A stretch of DNA of 64,000 nucleotides from Paraconiothyrium sp. Pb-2020 (lineage: Eukaryota; Ascomycota; Dothideomycetes; Pleosporales; Didymosphaeriaceae): NCBI GenBank assembly GCA_022419385.1, contig JAJUBI010000005.1, positions 1,426,001 to 1,490,000 on the forward strand. The letters run 5' to 3'. This document shows positions 1 to 11,617 of this stretch, piece after piece (within the stretch, counting starts at the first letter, position 1; every line of letters begins with the position of its first letter). Below the pieces are notes generated by a model. That model saw only the letters and a program-made list of their open reading frames with translations, did no database searches and was not told the DNA's origin. The translations under genes and the position numbers were made by a program.

Positions 1-187
1 AGGGCGTGGTGCCAGGCGTGCAAGACATCGCCGCACACGCGTTTGCGATTGCGGTGTGTGCTAGATTTTTGTCCGCGAAGGCATTGCGGCAGGTGATTTG
101 GGTGCTGTTCCAGCAGTCGTTTTGGGCTCTCACGGAGACGAAAGTGATGGATACGACTAGGAAGCTGAAGAGAGAGGAGAGGCGCAT
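1..187 (-). CDS. Small secreted Cys-containing protein, N-terminal fragment cut by the window edge
   Basis: Reading the minus strand from the ATG at 187-185 gives 62 codons open to the left edge. The first about 20 residues are a textbook secretion signal (MRLSSLFSFLVVSITFVSVRA), with a likely signal peptidase cut after an A-x-A-like VRA. The mature start QNDCWNSTQITC is followed by two more Cys within 40 residues (NACAAMSC), so at least four Cys sit in the visible 42 mature residues, and there is one N-glycosylation sequon (NST). A TATAAA element lies about 125 nt upstream. I recognise no family. The rest of the gene is outside the window, so length and function are open; a small secreted or effector-type protein is an inference from the signal peptide and Cys content. 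Confidence 0.6.
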   Translation of the reverse strand, partial: MRLSSLFSFLVVSITFVSVRAQNDCWNSTQITCRNAFADKNLAHTAIANACAAMSCTPGTTP

Positions 188-307
188 TTTTGTTCTGAAA
201 AAGGATATAGGTATGATTCAATTGCAATGATGGACAGATGATGTGATGTGTCGCAGTGTATTGTCCTGTGTCGATTGATGCGGAGGAAGAGCAAGGTATG
301 ATGAGGC

Positions 308-313
308 TTTATA
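308..313 (-). promoter_or_regulatory. TATA box of the left-edge secreted protein gene
   Basis: Minus-strand TATAAA, about 120 nt upstream of the ATG at 187. The distance is normal for a fungal TATA box with a short leader. Confidence 0.4.
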
Positions 314-683
314 TGGCGAACACACTTGCAAACGGATGTCAGCCTCTAACCTGCGGTTGAGCCATTATAAGGGAAGAGACGCGAGGTAAGCTGATGATGT
401 TCGTGGAGGCCTTTGGGAAATTTGACGCGTGGGTCTTGTGCGACCCGACCGTTCGAGCGATTCTAGATTTCCCATAGTCATCAGCCAACCGGAGCCTGGC
501 GGCGGCGTTTCAATTGCTGAGACAGATTGTAGGACGTAGTGAAGCGTAGAGGCATTGGTGGGTTGAGAAGTGGCACCAGTGGCTTCAAGTGTGAGCTGAT
601 CGCGATTTATGCCGCTAGGTACTTGCATAAATCGATGGTCTAATTTTCAAGGATGAAGGACAACGAAGAGACTTGGGCTTCGT

Positions 684-755
684 CTATATCAACGAGAATA
701 CTAGCTTGACCAAGATGTTCCAGACGTTGAAGCCTTCAGGCCTATATCAACGAGA
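684..755 (+). repeat. Imperfect direct repeat in intergenic DNA
   Basis: CTATATCAACGAGA occurs at 684-697 and again at 742-755, 58 nt apart. The bases after each copy are also loosely alike and both end in CAAGAT, so the original duplicated unit was probably about 35 bp. No function is evident. Confidence 0.5.
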
Positions 756-1102
756 GTGTGCCTAACTTGCAAGATCGGACGTAGAAGATAGGCCGATAGG
801 TTCGCAAACGGAAATGGCGCCTGCGTAACACTCTGGCTGCAAAGCATCTACATTCGTAGATATGCGGGGGTTTTCATCATCGGGACTTACTATATAGATT
901 GCGATCGAGAGCACATATTCTGTATCTTCTGGGGCGCCCGAAGCAGTTGATATTGGTGCTTCAAGATTGAATGCCATAGCCTGCCACCCGATCTAGGGCA
1001 TGCTCCCTTCGTTCGTATTCCAATGACAATTCCGTACCGGAGAAGCTCCCGCTTGCGCTTCGCTTATAGTTGTTGTCCGCCTCACAACCAATCTCCACGA
1101 CT

Positions 1103-1811
1103 TCATTTCTTGATCTTTTCCAGCGTAATTCTCGTCCCCTCAACGATCAAGCCATGTTCAACCTCATGTATCCTGTTTTCCAATTCATCCAAACTCTCCC
1201 CTTCCCTTAATTCCACCTCCTTCGTAACAATCGCCTCACCCGCATCCACTTCTGCAATGACCTCATGAATCATGACCCCCGTCCTCTTCAATCCCTCCTT
1301 CCTCCCCGCCTCCCACGCCCGTTCAATCGCTCCAGCACCCGCAAACTCCCCCGGCAGCGCAGGATGCAGGTTTATCACCTTGATCCCCGCAGCCGCAATT
1401 GGGTTGAGGAAGTCGGGCGTCAGAATGTGCATCCAGCCCGCACAGACGATGACGCTGGGTCGTGGCTCGAGTTTCAATATAAGCTCTGCGAGCGAGGCAT
1501 CGTATTCCGTGCGGGCAGCGGCGGTGCCTTCCTCGGTGTGGGGGTGTTTTCGCTTGAAGGGGACGAGGTTGTGGTAGGAGGTGGGAATGGAAGCTTTGGC
1601 TGCGCGTTCGAGACCGTAGGCGGCTTTGCGACTATCCCACGCGTATTAGCTTCTATTGTTATGGACCGGATATATTGAAGTGGTACTTTGATATAACGTG
1701 AGTTATGCGCGTATCTGGAAGTGCGGACGACGAGCAGGCGTCAATGAGGGCTTGAAGATTTGATCCGTTGCCGGATATGAGGACGACGAGGTTGTGTTGT
1801 GATTGCGACAT
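1103..1811 (-). CDS. ADE8: Phosphoribosylglycinamide formyltransferase (GAR transformylase)
   Basis: Transfers the formyl group of 10-formyl-tetrahydrofolate to GAR, the third step of de novo purine synthesis, in the cytosol. Two exons, 1811-1687 and 1631-1103, joined over a 55-nt intron (GTACCA...GGATAG), give 217 residues, the usual size of the monofunctional enzyme. The N-terminal phosphate-binding loop ISGNGSNLQAL lies at about residue 12. The catalytic Asn-His pair is in INLHPALPGEF, and the conserved Asp is in AEVDAGEAIVTKEV. Splicing restores the family motif ISNRKAAYGLERA across the junction, which supports the intron. The gene is separate from the bifunctional ADE5,7 protein, as is usual in fungi. 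Its start is 345 nt from the HAT1 stop on the same strand. Confidence 0.93.
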
Positions 1812-2156
1812 AATAACTGTAAGGAGTGTACGGGTTTAGTGTGTGAATTGAAGGAGCGGAGATGCGATGTCGCTCCGCAATGCGATGCGGGACCAAAGTT
1901 TTGCGGGGGGTGCTGCGTTATCGATAGAGGGGCACGAAGCGCTGGAGCTTTGGAAGTCAAGCGCAAGAGGACTCCTTTGCTTCAGACTGCGCAATACATC
2001 ATCCGACACATTTTATCTTAACAAAAGTTCAAGGCAAAGGCTATGATACTGCCTTGAAACATCATGTGGTATCCGTATCGATCGCCTCGTTTGCAACGCA
2101 GCTATCCAAAACCCATCGCCTTGATAAGAGACTCCTTGAACGCCGCCCGAATTCTA
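1812..2156. other. Spacer between HAT1 stop and ADE8 start
   Basis: 345 nt between two minus-strand genes. It must contain the HAT1 3' UTR and the ADE8 promoter. No further gene seen. Confidence 0.5.
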
Positions 2157-3850
2157 TTAGATCCTCGCTTTCTTAGAGGTCACACTCTCGTTATCCATAT
2201 CCTCCCAATCATCATCTTCATCATCTTCGTCATCTTCGATAACCATTCTCTTCCGCTTCGACCTGGGGCCCGACCCGTCCTGCACCTCCCCACGTTTCCA
2301 CTTAGCTCTCGTCTCCAGACCCTGCAATCGCTCTTCATATTCCGCTTGCTGATTATTCACAGCATTATCGATCATCTCCACCTTCTGCGCGGTCGTGAGA
2401 GCTTCTTCTCCTTCCTCCATATTCTCCAAAGAATCGCGGTTTTGACGGTAAATTCTATCTTTCAGGGCCAGTCGCCAGAAGTAGTAACGACGGTCGTTCT
2501 CATTCGAAGACCTATCTTTGCGGATGATGCGATTTTTGTTTCTGTTGGCGGGCGGTATGGTCGAGAGAAGGTGGAGTTCAAGCATGCGGCTGAATTGACG
2601 TGACACTATCTTTGTTTCGCGCTGCAACTGGCTGAGATCGACACCGTTTCCTAGGATATCGGCGCGAGGAATCGGGACACCTTTTGCAAGTTTTTCCTTT
2701 GGTATGGTCGCCGGTATGGTCAGCGATTGGAACGATGGTAAGGTGCGGAGGTACACAATGTCGCTATAGTCGCGCATAGCGTCAAATGCTTCGCTTGGGT
2801 CTTCAACAGGGATCTCGTAGATGTACGGCCTCTTGACAAGTTCCCCGAATATTGTCTCGTATAGTGTTGCTCCGAGAGACTGGCCCTGGTACGGCGGTAT
2901 TATTAGGAACTGCGAGATGCGTTCGCGCGACGGTTGTTCTAGGGGGTCGATGGTCTCGTTTATGCGGAAAGTCTCAGGATCCTGTGTAAGTCTCGGAGGG
3001 CTCCATTTGCCGGCATCGCCATTGGTGCTAGCGGGAGGCGAAGGGAGTGACCTAGTAGTGCGCATAATCTCGAAGGTGGGAAGCAGCCAAAAGCGGTATG
3101 TGGTGGAAAAGCCGGCAAGTGTGTAGGGCGAGGTTTCCTCATCGATTGGCGTGACTTCATACAGTAGGTATATGGACCACCTCTCAAGCGACCATTCTGC
3201 ATCCAGCTCAGGCAGAGATGCACCTTCTATGAAGAGCATTGGCAATATTTGCATGTTCTCCCACAGCCTTTTCGCATTGGGGTCTGTGAAACTTGCGACC
3301 CATATCTCGAAATGTTTGCCGTGATGCGCGAAGCTGTGCAGCTGTTTGCCCGGCGGTCTCCAGTCTTTCGATGTGGGATCGGTCTGCACTGAGTCGGCCG
3401 AAGAATCGGCGGGATCAAAGACAGCTACAGCTTGTCAGTAAACGCGGGCATTTCTGTCAAACGCAAGGGAGAACCTACAGGCAGGTAGATATTCTTTGAA
3501 CACAGTCTTAAGATCGACCTTCAGATGTTTCTCAGAATAGACCTCGTCTGGCAGCTCCACCTTTTCTTCGAAGCCCACCTGCAGCGAAGGCTTCATGTCA
3601 TTTGCGCGAAAGCTTAGTTGTATGCTGGGCTCCTTATGACCAATGATCTCCTGTTCCTCACCAAAGAAAGGGTATGTCCAGGCGGGGTTGAACGATTCGC
3701 TGAATATAGGCTCGGGTGCCGCATCTTTGGACGGCCTTGTGAGATTGAGCTCGAAGCACTCGTTCGCGCTGGTGATGTCTTGAAAGAGGTCAGCGCAGTC
3801 ATTGTCGCAAAGATGCTGTGAAACTCACAATCCTCTAGATTGACATTCAT
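2157..3850 (-). CDS. HAT1: Histone acetyltransferase type B catalytic subunit Hat1
   Basis: Acetylates newly made histone H4 (K5/K12) before chromatin assembly, in the cytosol and nucleus with an Hat2/RbAp48 partner. Exons 3850-3829, 3778-3479 and 3424-2157 are joined over introns of 50 and 54 nt and give 529 residues. The N-terminal Hat1 domain includes NECFELNL and PAWTYPFFGEEQEIIGHKEP. The GNAT core includes FLIIPPYQGQSLGATLYE, the acetyl-CoA pyrophosphate loop, and the following VEDPSEAFDAMRDYSD block typical of Hat1. The C-terminus is long and charged, with KRKR-type nuclear signals and an acidic run (DDEDDEDDDWED), longer than in budding yeast. The first exon codes only seven residues plus one base; the splice to DYITSANECFE restores the conserved start of the domain. 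It is divergent from the ZIP gene. Confidence 0.93.
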
Positions 3851-4285
3851 GATGAGCGACAGCGGAGGAGGCTGCTCACACTGGCTGTGCTCAGTAAGAC
3901 GACGTCGCCGCGTTGAGACGAAGTTGACAGGCGCTTGTCGTAAGTAAAATCGCGGGTCGCGTTGGAGAAGCTCGGCGCGACGCGTTCTAGCGCCGCTCGC
4001 TCAGCCTTACGGTAGTGGATCCGAAACAAGCGTTTAGAAGGAGAACCCCGGAGGATGTGCGTCCACGTCTTGGCCAAATCCCCAAACGCCCAGTACTGTC
4101 AACTGCTCCTTCCGCTGCCGTTTTGCTCATCGAGCCTCATCCCCTTCCCGATCACCCGCCCCCGCGTCTTGCGACAAGGCCGCAAGTAATGACAACGACA
4201 TCTTTCTAATATTGATCAATCTTTCTTCTCTGTGCTGCACGTTTGCTTTCGTTTGAGACAGCCCGACACGGGTCAGCCGCCAACC
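3851..4285. promoter_or_regulatory. Divergent promoter region between HAT1 and the ZIP transporter
   Basis: 435 nt separate the two start codons, so both promoters must lie here. CT-rich tracts (4130-4225) precede the ZIP start. No clear TATA box. Confidence 0.45.
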
Positions 4286-5741
4286 ATGTGGGACGGTCTG
4301 TTTATGCTGCTCGCCCTGAGCGCCATCATGGGAATTACGTGAGTAAACTACAGTCTTGTATTCTCATACAAGTATTGACTGCGGCAGCTCCTTTTTGGCC
4401 GGCATACTACCGCTATCCTTCAACCTGTCTCCGCGCCAGATCCGCACCGTTTCGCTGCTCGGCACCGGCGTTCTCGTAGGCGCATCGCTCATCGTTATTA
4501 TACCAGAGGGCGTCGAGACGATGTACGGTGCCGCCATTAAGACCCACGCCCATGACGTCCCGCACCCGCAGCCCAAGATTCCTTCTGGGCATACCCAACA
4601 AAAAGGAACTCTCAACCCTACTGAGTTCGTGCCGGATCACGTTAGAGCAGAAGCACTGCGGACAGACTTCACAAAGACCGGTGCCATCAAGGCCCCTGGT
4701 TCGGCCAGTATCATCGTGAAGAGGACGCCGGACACACCTTCAGACAGCTACAAGCAGCGCGCTTCAGACAAGAAAACCATGGAGCAGAAGGGCAAGGCGG
4801 AGGAGGAGCACGCACAACCCCAGAAGGGCGGCGACGACGACTCGACCGAAGGCCACAAGGAGGGACATACGCGCGTGCATGGGCCCGAAGAGGGTGAGCA
4901 AGAAACGACGCCAGTAGCAGCAGACATAGAAGGGCCTCACCGTTACATTGGCGTCGCGCTGGTACTCGGATTTATCCTCATGTTCGTTGTGGATCACCTT
5001 CCAGAAGCGCTCTCGAATGCAAAGTCGCAATACCAGTCGCTACACATATCGCTATCAAATCTTCACCGAGGGCCACACAATTCGTCTTCGATGAGTTTGA
5101 ATGCACTGACTCCGGGTTCTCCACCTCCAGAACCGCTTACACCTCTTCCGCCGCATGTATCGAAGCCTCCACGCTCATCAGCGACTACCATCGGCCTGGT
5201 GATCCATTCGTGCGCTGATGGTATCGCATTGGGGGCGTCTTCGACCGCTCCTTCTACTTCGCTATCCCTCGTTATCTTCTTCGCTATCATGCTACACAAA
5301 GCTCCCGCCGCATTTGGACTGACTTCGGTATTACTGAAGCAAGGCTTTTCGAAGCGAAGAATACGGACACACCTCGCCATGTTTAGCCTGGCAGCACCCG
5401 CGGGGGCAGTGTTAACCTGGTCCATTGTGCACCTACTTGGCCGTGGGCGCCTGGGCGGAGATGACGGTCTGGCATGGACGACTGGATGGGTATTACTGTT
5501 CTCCGGTGGAACATTCTTGTGAGTATCGTGCCGTATCTGTATGCTCCAGAATCCTGACCACAATAGGTACGTGGCCATGCACTCTATGACCGAAGCCACA
5601 AACTCTCACGAAGAGCCTGTAATCAACGGCTACATCGACCATCACACCTCGCCATCAAACGGTCTGTCTAAGTCCGACATTGCCATCGTTCTGTCTGGTA
5701 TGCTCGTACCGCTCTTCACCCAGGTCGGACATCACCATTAA
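4286..5741 (+). CDS. ZIP family metal transporter, SLC39A9/Atx2-like
   Basis: Predicted zinc or manganese transporter of an internal membrane. Exons 4286-4338, 4388-5518 and 5567-5741 (introns 49 and 48 nt) give 452 residues. The start MWDGLFMLLALS leads into helix 1; splicing gives MGITSFLAGILPLSF across the junction. The ZIP metal-site helices are visible: HSCADGIALGA in helix IV and LHKAPAAFGL in helix V. The long loop at about residues 75-220 is hydrophilic, rich in K, E and H (HAHDVPHPQP, EGHKEGHTRVHG) and is a likely His-rich cytosolic metal-binding loop. The C-terminus is a last helix followed by HHH. The closest known relatives are the Golgi-located SLC39A9 and yeast Atx2; substrate is not decidable from sequence. 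Confidence 0.85.
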
Positions 5742-6489
5742 CGCAGCATTTCTTCGGCGTTGGCTTGTGCGTCATTTGGTCAGGAAAATGGAGTAATGAC
5801 TGAGCGGTGTTCAGGATGATACCATGTTGTAGAATACCCTTTTAGCCATGCTCATGTTTGCGTAGGCGGGGATTTGAATTTAGTTGGAGGCATGGTGTAG
5901 ATATGTACAACAAGTATGATAAAGGTGCGCTTACCAGGCAATTGAAGAATTCCCTGCACATTCTCCTGTGCAAGAGCAAGAAGATGGAATCGCATTAGCT
6001 CCATAAACAATAGCTCACGACGATCGCAGAAAGCTCGGAGCCATTCGCTCTTCCGTACGAGCCGGCATCGCAAAACAACGCAAGTTGCCGATTATCCATG
6101 CGCAGAAAGCCGGGAATCGAAGTTCGTACGAGTTCACTTGGCGGAAGCGCGACCCGCCTTCCTGGTTCTCCGCTGCTGACGTGCCCTTGTCAGCGGTACT
6201 AGCGCGTCTATTAAGCGGACGACGTCATCACGACGGATGGGTGCGGGAGCTTCCCATGCGCTACCAGGCCTTGCGATAAACACCATACTCGAACTCTTGT
6301 AAATATACCGCGATATCTCTGTCCGGTGGTCCTACGACTCTCTTCACCTCAATTGATACCCCTGCTCCCTCGGTACCAGGAAGCAGAGCTCCAAAACAGA
6401 AGAAAGGGCACGCGACACGCGACGCGATAGCTATTCGATAAGAGCTGCGCTCTGAAGTACGAAAAGCTGGCGATTGAAACTTAGCAGCA
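5742..6489. other. Spacer between ZIP transporter and phosphate carrier
   Basis: 748 nt holding the ZIP 3' end and the phosphate carrier promoter. The longest open frames here (73 and 64 codons) carry no motif. No other feature seen. Confidence 0.5.
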
Positions 6490-7661
6490 ATGGCGAGCAC
6501 AAGCGGAAAGGCCGAGAGAGGCGCGCAGAGGAAAATTGAATTGTTCTCTGGATCGTACTTCGCTGCTTGCACGATGGGCGGTATCATCGGTATGACATGA
6601 TAACTTGTCCACAGATATTCATGCTAACGACCATAGCTTGCGGTCCTACACACACCATGGTCACACCTCTAGATCTAGTACGTTGCTGTCCTTCGTAAAT
6701 GCCGTGACCAAGAGGCTTGGACTACAGTTCCGAGAGCATGTGTGCTAATGATTGCGCCCTAGGTCAAATGTCGCCGGCAAGTCGATGACAAACTCTATAA
6801 ATCCAACACGCAAGCTTGGCGTATGATTTACTCCAAGGAGGGTCTCCGTGGTGTCTTCTTTGGCTGGACACCCACCTTCGTCGGCTACTCGCTCCAGGGC
6901 GCCGGCAAGTACGGCTTTTACGAGGTCTTCAAGTACCTTTACGGTGACAAACTCGCGCCAAACGCCAATAAAACGGTGGTCTACCTCGCTGCCTCCGCCT
7001 CCGCAGAGTTTTTGGCCGATATCGCGCTGTGCCCGCTCGAAGCTATCAAGGTCCGCATGCAGACTACGCTGCCGCCGTTTGCGCATAGCTTGAGAGAAGG
7101 CTGGGGCAAGGTGGTAAGCCAGGAGGGTGTTGCTGGGCTGTACAAGGGATTGTATCCTTTGTGGGGACGGCAGATCCCGTACACCATGGTGAAGTTTACC
7201 TCATTCGAGAAGACGGTGGAGCAGATCTACAAGTATCTCGGAAAGCCAAAGGAGTCATACAACTCCTTGCAGCAGACTGGTGTATCGTTCTTAGGTGGCT
7301 ACATCGCCGGTATTGGATGTGCGGTTGTCTCCCATCCTGCTGGTATGTTACCCCACGTCGACTGGAATTGTTGCAGAAGCAGCTAACATGCTGCAGATGT
7401 CATGGTTTCGAAGCTGAACTCTGACCGAAAACCTGGCGAAGGCGCTGGACAGGCGATGACCCGAATTTACGGAAAGATTGGTTTCTCCGGTCTTTGGAAC
7501 GGTCTCCCTGTTCGTATCTTCATGATTGGCACTTTAACGGCATTCCAGTGGCTCATTTACGACTCGTTCAAGGTTTACCTCGGCGTAAGTTCTTCATCTG
7601 CGAAGCTTACAGTGTATGAACTAACGAACAATTGCAGTTGCCCACAACTGGTGGCCACTAG
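6490..7661 (+). CDS. Mitochondrial phosphate carrier (Pic2/SLC25A3-like)
   Basis: Imports inorganic phosphate into the mitochondrial matrix for ATP synthesis. Five exons, 6490-6589, 6637-6677, 6763-7342, 7397-7584 and 7638-7661, give 310 residues, the usual size of a three-repeat carrier. All three mitochondrial carrier signatures are present: TPLDLVKCRRQ (split by intron 2), CPLEAIKVRMQ and HPADVMVSKLN (split by intron 3). GACGPTH-type sequence before repeat 1 (IACGPTHTMVTP) and GYSLQGAGKYGFYE are phosphate-carrier specific and closer to Pic2 and human SLC25A3 than to yeast Mir1. The last exon codes only LPTTGGH. The 41-nt second exon is easy to miss; without it the first signature is lost. 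Confidence 0.92.
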
Positions 7662-7897
7662 GCAAAGCCAAGAAACTTGCCCTTTCACTTCTTAGACAAC
7701 CAGCATGACGCTTGTATGACGTGACGGTTATGTTCGGAATTTACCAAAGCATAAGAGAAGGTTTTTGTGACAAGGCGCTTGGAGTGTGCACTACTAAACG
7801 ATTCTGGGAGGTTATGTTGATCGTAATCATAACGAAATATAATTTCACCTATCTATCCATGTCATCCACAACACCTTCACACTGCGCTTATGCGTCC

Positions 7898-8833
7898 TCA
7901 AGGTGGCACGCCAAGTTCGCTCAATACCTCTCTCAAACCCAAATCCACCCAATCCTTCACTGGTCCCTCCTCGCTCAACCAGACCGACCCCAACATCCCG
8001 GCCGTGGCCGCACTAGCCCTTGTACCCTCAACACCGGACCTCCGCCTAGGAATTACGATCAACCAATCGTTCCACATGAAGAGGCTGTGCGGACACACTC
8101 TCGAGCTCTTCAATAATCCCAGCGCCTCTTTTGCCTGCTCCATCAAAGCCAGATAAACTTTTACCACGTGCGTTCCCTTCACACACCCAAAACCTTCCTC
8201 AAAACAATGCGCGAAGAACCGAAAAGGCACCGTTCCCCTTAACTCCTCGGTAGCGAAATTCATAAAAGCAGGTGGCGGGCCTCGTAGGCCTTGAAGATGC
8301 TTATGTAGCCTACTGCATCCTGCCTCTGTTCCGCCGTTGAAGATAACGTAGAGCTCAGAGCCGATGCCCGGGATCGAAAGCATGTCCAGCGCAGCCTGAA
8401 AATCTGAGGCGTCGAGAAGCTCGAACTGCCGGCGGTAGGAGTCTAGTGTTAATAGGAGGAATTGGGGCCGATCGACGCAAAACATATTGAATGCTAGGTC
8501 GTGGGTGCCATTGAGCTGAGAAAGCTTCATCCGGGGATCAGGGCAGTAAAGGTCGCTACCTGGACCCCATTTTTGGAGGCCGACGTGAGCAGAATCTAGT
8601 TTGGCACCAATGGTGTTTGGTTTGCGGGAAAAGGCAGAACAAATGCGAAATTCGAGCTTTAGTGGAATTAGTCTTGTGGTTTGAAAGGCGATTTGGAAGG
8701 GATTTACGGGATAGCCGCCAGCGTCGTGCTTGATAGTGTGGTAGGTGCCAAATGAGATGCTACCTGTTGCAACTAGATCATCGAATGTGGAGAGTATATC
8801 TTCGTGTGGGGGGATTGTTGAGAGGGTAGTCAT
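7898..8833 (-). CDS. Diadenosine tetraphosphate phosphorylase / ATP adenylyltransferase
   Basis: Intronless, 311 residues, normal for fungal Apa1/Apa2. It phosphorolyses Ap4A to ATP and ADP and so removes dinucleoside polyphosphates. The HIT-superfamily catalytic block is RLHKHLQ with the two His at residues 177 and 179, preceded by FNGGTEAGCS. The N-terminal half has the typical HVGLQKWGPGSDLYCPDPR and HDLAFNMFCVDRPQFLLLT stretches. The start MTTLSTIPPHEDILS is the only ATG before the conserved region. It is convergent with the phosphate carrier (236-nt gap) and divergent from the Zn2Cys6 gene. Confidence 0.88.
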   Translation of the reverse strand: MTTLSTIPPHEDILSTFDDLVATGSISFGTYHTIKHDAGGYPVNPFQIAFQTTRLIPLKLEFRICSAFSRKPNTIGAKLDSAHVGLQKWGPGSDLYCPDPRMKLSQLNGTHDLAFNMFCVDRPQFLLLTLDSYRRQFELLDASDFQAALDMLSIPGIGSELYVIFNGGTEAGCSRLHKHLQGLRGPPPAFMNFATEELRGTVPFRFFAHCFEEGFGCVKGTHVVKVYLALMEQAKEALGLLKSSRVCPHSLFMWNDWLIVIPRRRSGVEGTRASAATAGMLGSVWLSEEGPVKDWVDLGLREVLSELGVPP

Positions 8834-9496
8834 CCTTTCGGCGTCGTTGTGTTATTGAAGATCCCTTAAGTTACCAATTTGATATGGTCTTTCGTGTCAT
8901 TTACTCCACCTCAAATACAAAGAGAGATTCTGGTATGTCTCAAAATCATGGTACTTCTCAAAGTTTGAGCGAGGGTGAAGATGGTGGACTTGTGAGGTGG
9001 TGTTTTCCAAGGTTAGGCAGCGGATGTCTAACCGACGTAGGCTAGCCCGTTTTTGTAACACTGTGAAGCCTTCACACCAATATACACCGGTCAACTTGAT
9101 ACTCAGTGATTCGAACGTCTATACCTCTGCAAACTCTGTCGCTTGATTTGCTACTGCCCGAAGTAACATTTTATGTGAACATGAGAGTCAATTCCGCGAG
9201 TGAAATCATGTCAACGGGGCTTCAACTGTCAAATACCGTGTCAAGACAAAGAACATAGAGTTGTTTAAACGATGCTGAGACCAAAAGTGTCCCTTGGCAA
9301 ATGGTTTCCCAGTCGTTGCAGGAGTTACATGTTGGCGAACGTACCAATAGTAGAAGACTGCGCTGAACGACGCAGTGTCCGAGGAGGAAGGCGCACTTTC
9401 CCCACACGACGACAATACACTAGGCCTGAACAGCAACTTACCTAGGCCCTCCACTTCCGATGGAATCCCACATCTCGTTTCCATCTTTCGAAATCC
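8834..9496. promoter_or_regulatory. Divergent promoter region, Ap4A phosphorylase / Zn2Cys6 regulator
   Basis: 663 nt between the two start codons. No open frame with a recognisable product, no clear TATA box. Confidence 0.4.
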
Positions 9497-11617
9497 ATGG
9501 AGCGCACATCTTCTAAAGAGCAATCTCCCGGTATTATCAAGAAGAGGAAAATACCACCATCCAATAGCTGGGTAGCCCATAAAGCAGAATTCCAACGCAA
9601 GCGCTCAGCCACCGCTTGCCACCTGTGTCGCACTCGCAAGACAAAATGTGACAACATTCGTCCGATTTGCTCGAAGTGTGGCGAGCTTGGCGCAGAATGT
9701 ATCTACCAGGATCAGGCAGCTACTGAACCGTATGTGTGCTTTATCCTTTTGTCGCTATCGCAAAGCTTTAACCTGGATTTAGCCCCCCAAGTCACATCCT
9801 CCGTCGGCTGGAGCACCTGATCAAATTGGTTGAATCGGGAGTTTCCAACGACAGCTATGACCAACCCATGGACGATGTCTGTGTTGCCCCTCTTCCATCT
9901 CTCGACAATCCCAATGGGGATTTGCAAGATCCTCTTCTTCATGATCAGGTGGAGGAACAGACTTGTACACCTGATAGCTCGACACAATTACCCCAAGTCC
10001 CTCGACACGAGTACTTTGGCTCGAGCGAAGATGTGCTGGCCTGGCCGATTTTCGCAGGCAAATACGATCGCCGTTGGATCGAGGCATTGATATTTGACCC
10101 TACATTACTTAGCGATGACTTGTCTGAGATGCCTACCTCACCTCGGGTCAACGACGACTCACTCCGAAACACCTTCGAGGATCCGCGGCAAGCCTCACAT
10201 TGCAGCCCCGCCATACGTGAAGAAGATGTCCCACAACTTGTTGAAGCATTCCTTCTGAATGTCCATGTCAAGAACCCCATATTCGATCCAAACTACCTGC
10301 GAAGCATGGCGAAAGCTGTGGTCGACCGCGGTTTTGATTGGGAAGCATCCAGCTGCTTGGTTCTTACGGTTTGCGCGCTTGCTGCGATATCCTCCACTTT
10401 TGCCTGTCGCCCTATACGCGAAAGAAGCGCGTCACCAAACAACCCCGTCCTTCCAGAAAGCAGCCTGACCACCACACCGGGATACCATACGGCAGAAGCA
10501 TATTACACTGCCTCACGCAAACGAATTGGTCTACTCAAAGACACACTACTTGCTACCGAATGCCATTTTATGTCTGGTGTCTACGAGATGTATTCCCTAC
10601 GACCTCTTCAGGCCGCCATTTCATTCAACCGGGCATGTGTAACGTTTCAAACACTAACCTGGATGCGTACTGAATACTACATCACCGAAAGTCAACTTGG
10701 TAAGGCTAGAACAAGTCGCTTGTACTGGTCATGTTTGAAATCAGAACATGAGGTGTCTATCGAGATACGGTTCCCTTCCTCGGGCTTGACGAAATTGAAT
10801 TACACAAGTGCTTTTCCGCCGCCACCTTCAGCAACTAGCACGGAGGATTGGTACCGTATGTATACTGAGGTAGAAGCGGAGTCTCCTCAGTCGATGCATT
10901 CGGCTAAGACGCAGAACGAGTTCGAACGTGGGTGGTACTACTATCTGGCAGATATTGCAGCTCGAAGGCTTTTACAACGCGTCATTGAATTATTCTACAA
11001 GAGGAACGAAGTTGCATGGCTTGTAATCCCGTTCTCAACACTCGTTCAGACAGTCGAAGAGCTAGACAGACAGCTCGCAGAATGGTAAGTTTGATCCAGG
11101 ACACGACTGAGTCCCGAAACCCTGCTAAATTTGATGCAGGCACCATGCTCTACCCAGCGTTATCTCTTTCGACATTGGCAGTACCACCGCCGACGACGAA
11201 CTTGCGTTCCACCTCCAAGCCCGAGCTTTAGAGATCAAGGAGCGCGTCTATCGCCCCTTCTTGTACCGAATGATATACCGCAAAACCGCTTTTGATCCTT
11301 CCGAGGAACGTGCGCTCCAGCCGTTCGTTGCATTGCATGCAATGACCTGCTCGAAGCTGATTCGGCAATGGAGTGTACGCCATCGCCATCACGGCACATG
11401 GCTGATGTTACGACAAAGCTTCGCATGTTCTCTTCTCCTGCTCGCAGGGCGAAGGGCAGGTATTGATGCGCTTTCCGACGAGCAATGTAGCGAAAGCGTG
11501 CAAGCCTCCATAGCTACTTTGAGATTTTGGGAAGACGAGGCGCCTGATCTTAAAGCATCTCGTCAGATTCTGGAGGACATCCATGGACAACTGCATATAC
11601 CGATTTCATGCCGTTAA
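9497..11617 (+). CDS. Zn2Cys6 transcription factor
   Basis: Fungal binuclear zinc cluster regulator, 670 residues. Exons 9497-9729, 9783-11084 and 11140-11617 (introns 53 and 55 nt). The DNA-binding cluster has Cys at residues 41, 44, 51, 58, 61 and 68 (C-x2-C-x6-C-x6-C-x2-C-x6-C; ACHLCRTRKTKCDN). Basic residues flank it on the N side (KKRK, QRKR). Just after the first splice junction lies a short heptad-like stretch (SHILRRLEHLIKLVES), a probable dimerisation coiled coil. The middle region (about 200-480) with FLLNVHVKNPIFD and SSCLVLTVCALAAI fits the fungal-specific transcription factor domain. A sugar transporter follows on the same strand with a duplicated 20-bp element between them, which suggests but does not prove local regulation. 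The target pathway is unknown. Confidence 0.88.

Larger units (their letters stand above)
188..1102. other. Intergenic stretch, no supported gene
   Basis: Holds the promoter of the left-edge gene and the 3' flank of ADE8. Two minus-strand open frames (762-977, 71 codons; 961-1143, 60 codons) have no recognisable motif and the second overlaps ADE8, so I do not call them. A 14-bp direct repeat lies at 684-755. Confidence 0.5.

Noticed and set aside
6095..6135. tRNA T-arm-like sequence (TTCGATTCCCGGC on the minus strand)
   Set aside because: The stem bases do not pair and no acceptor, D or anticodon arm can be built around it.
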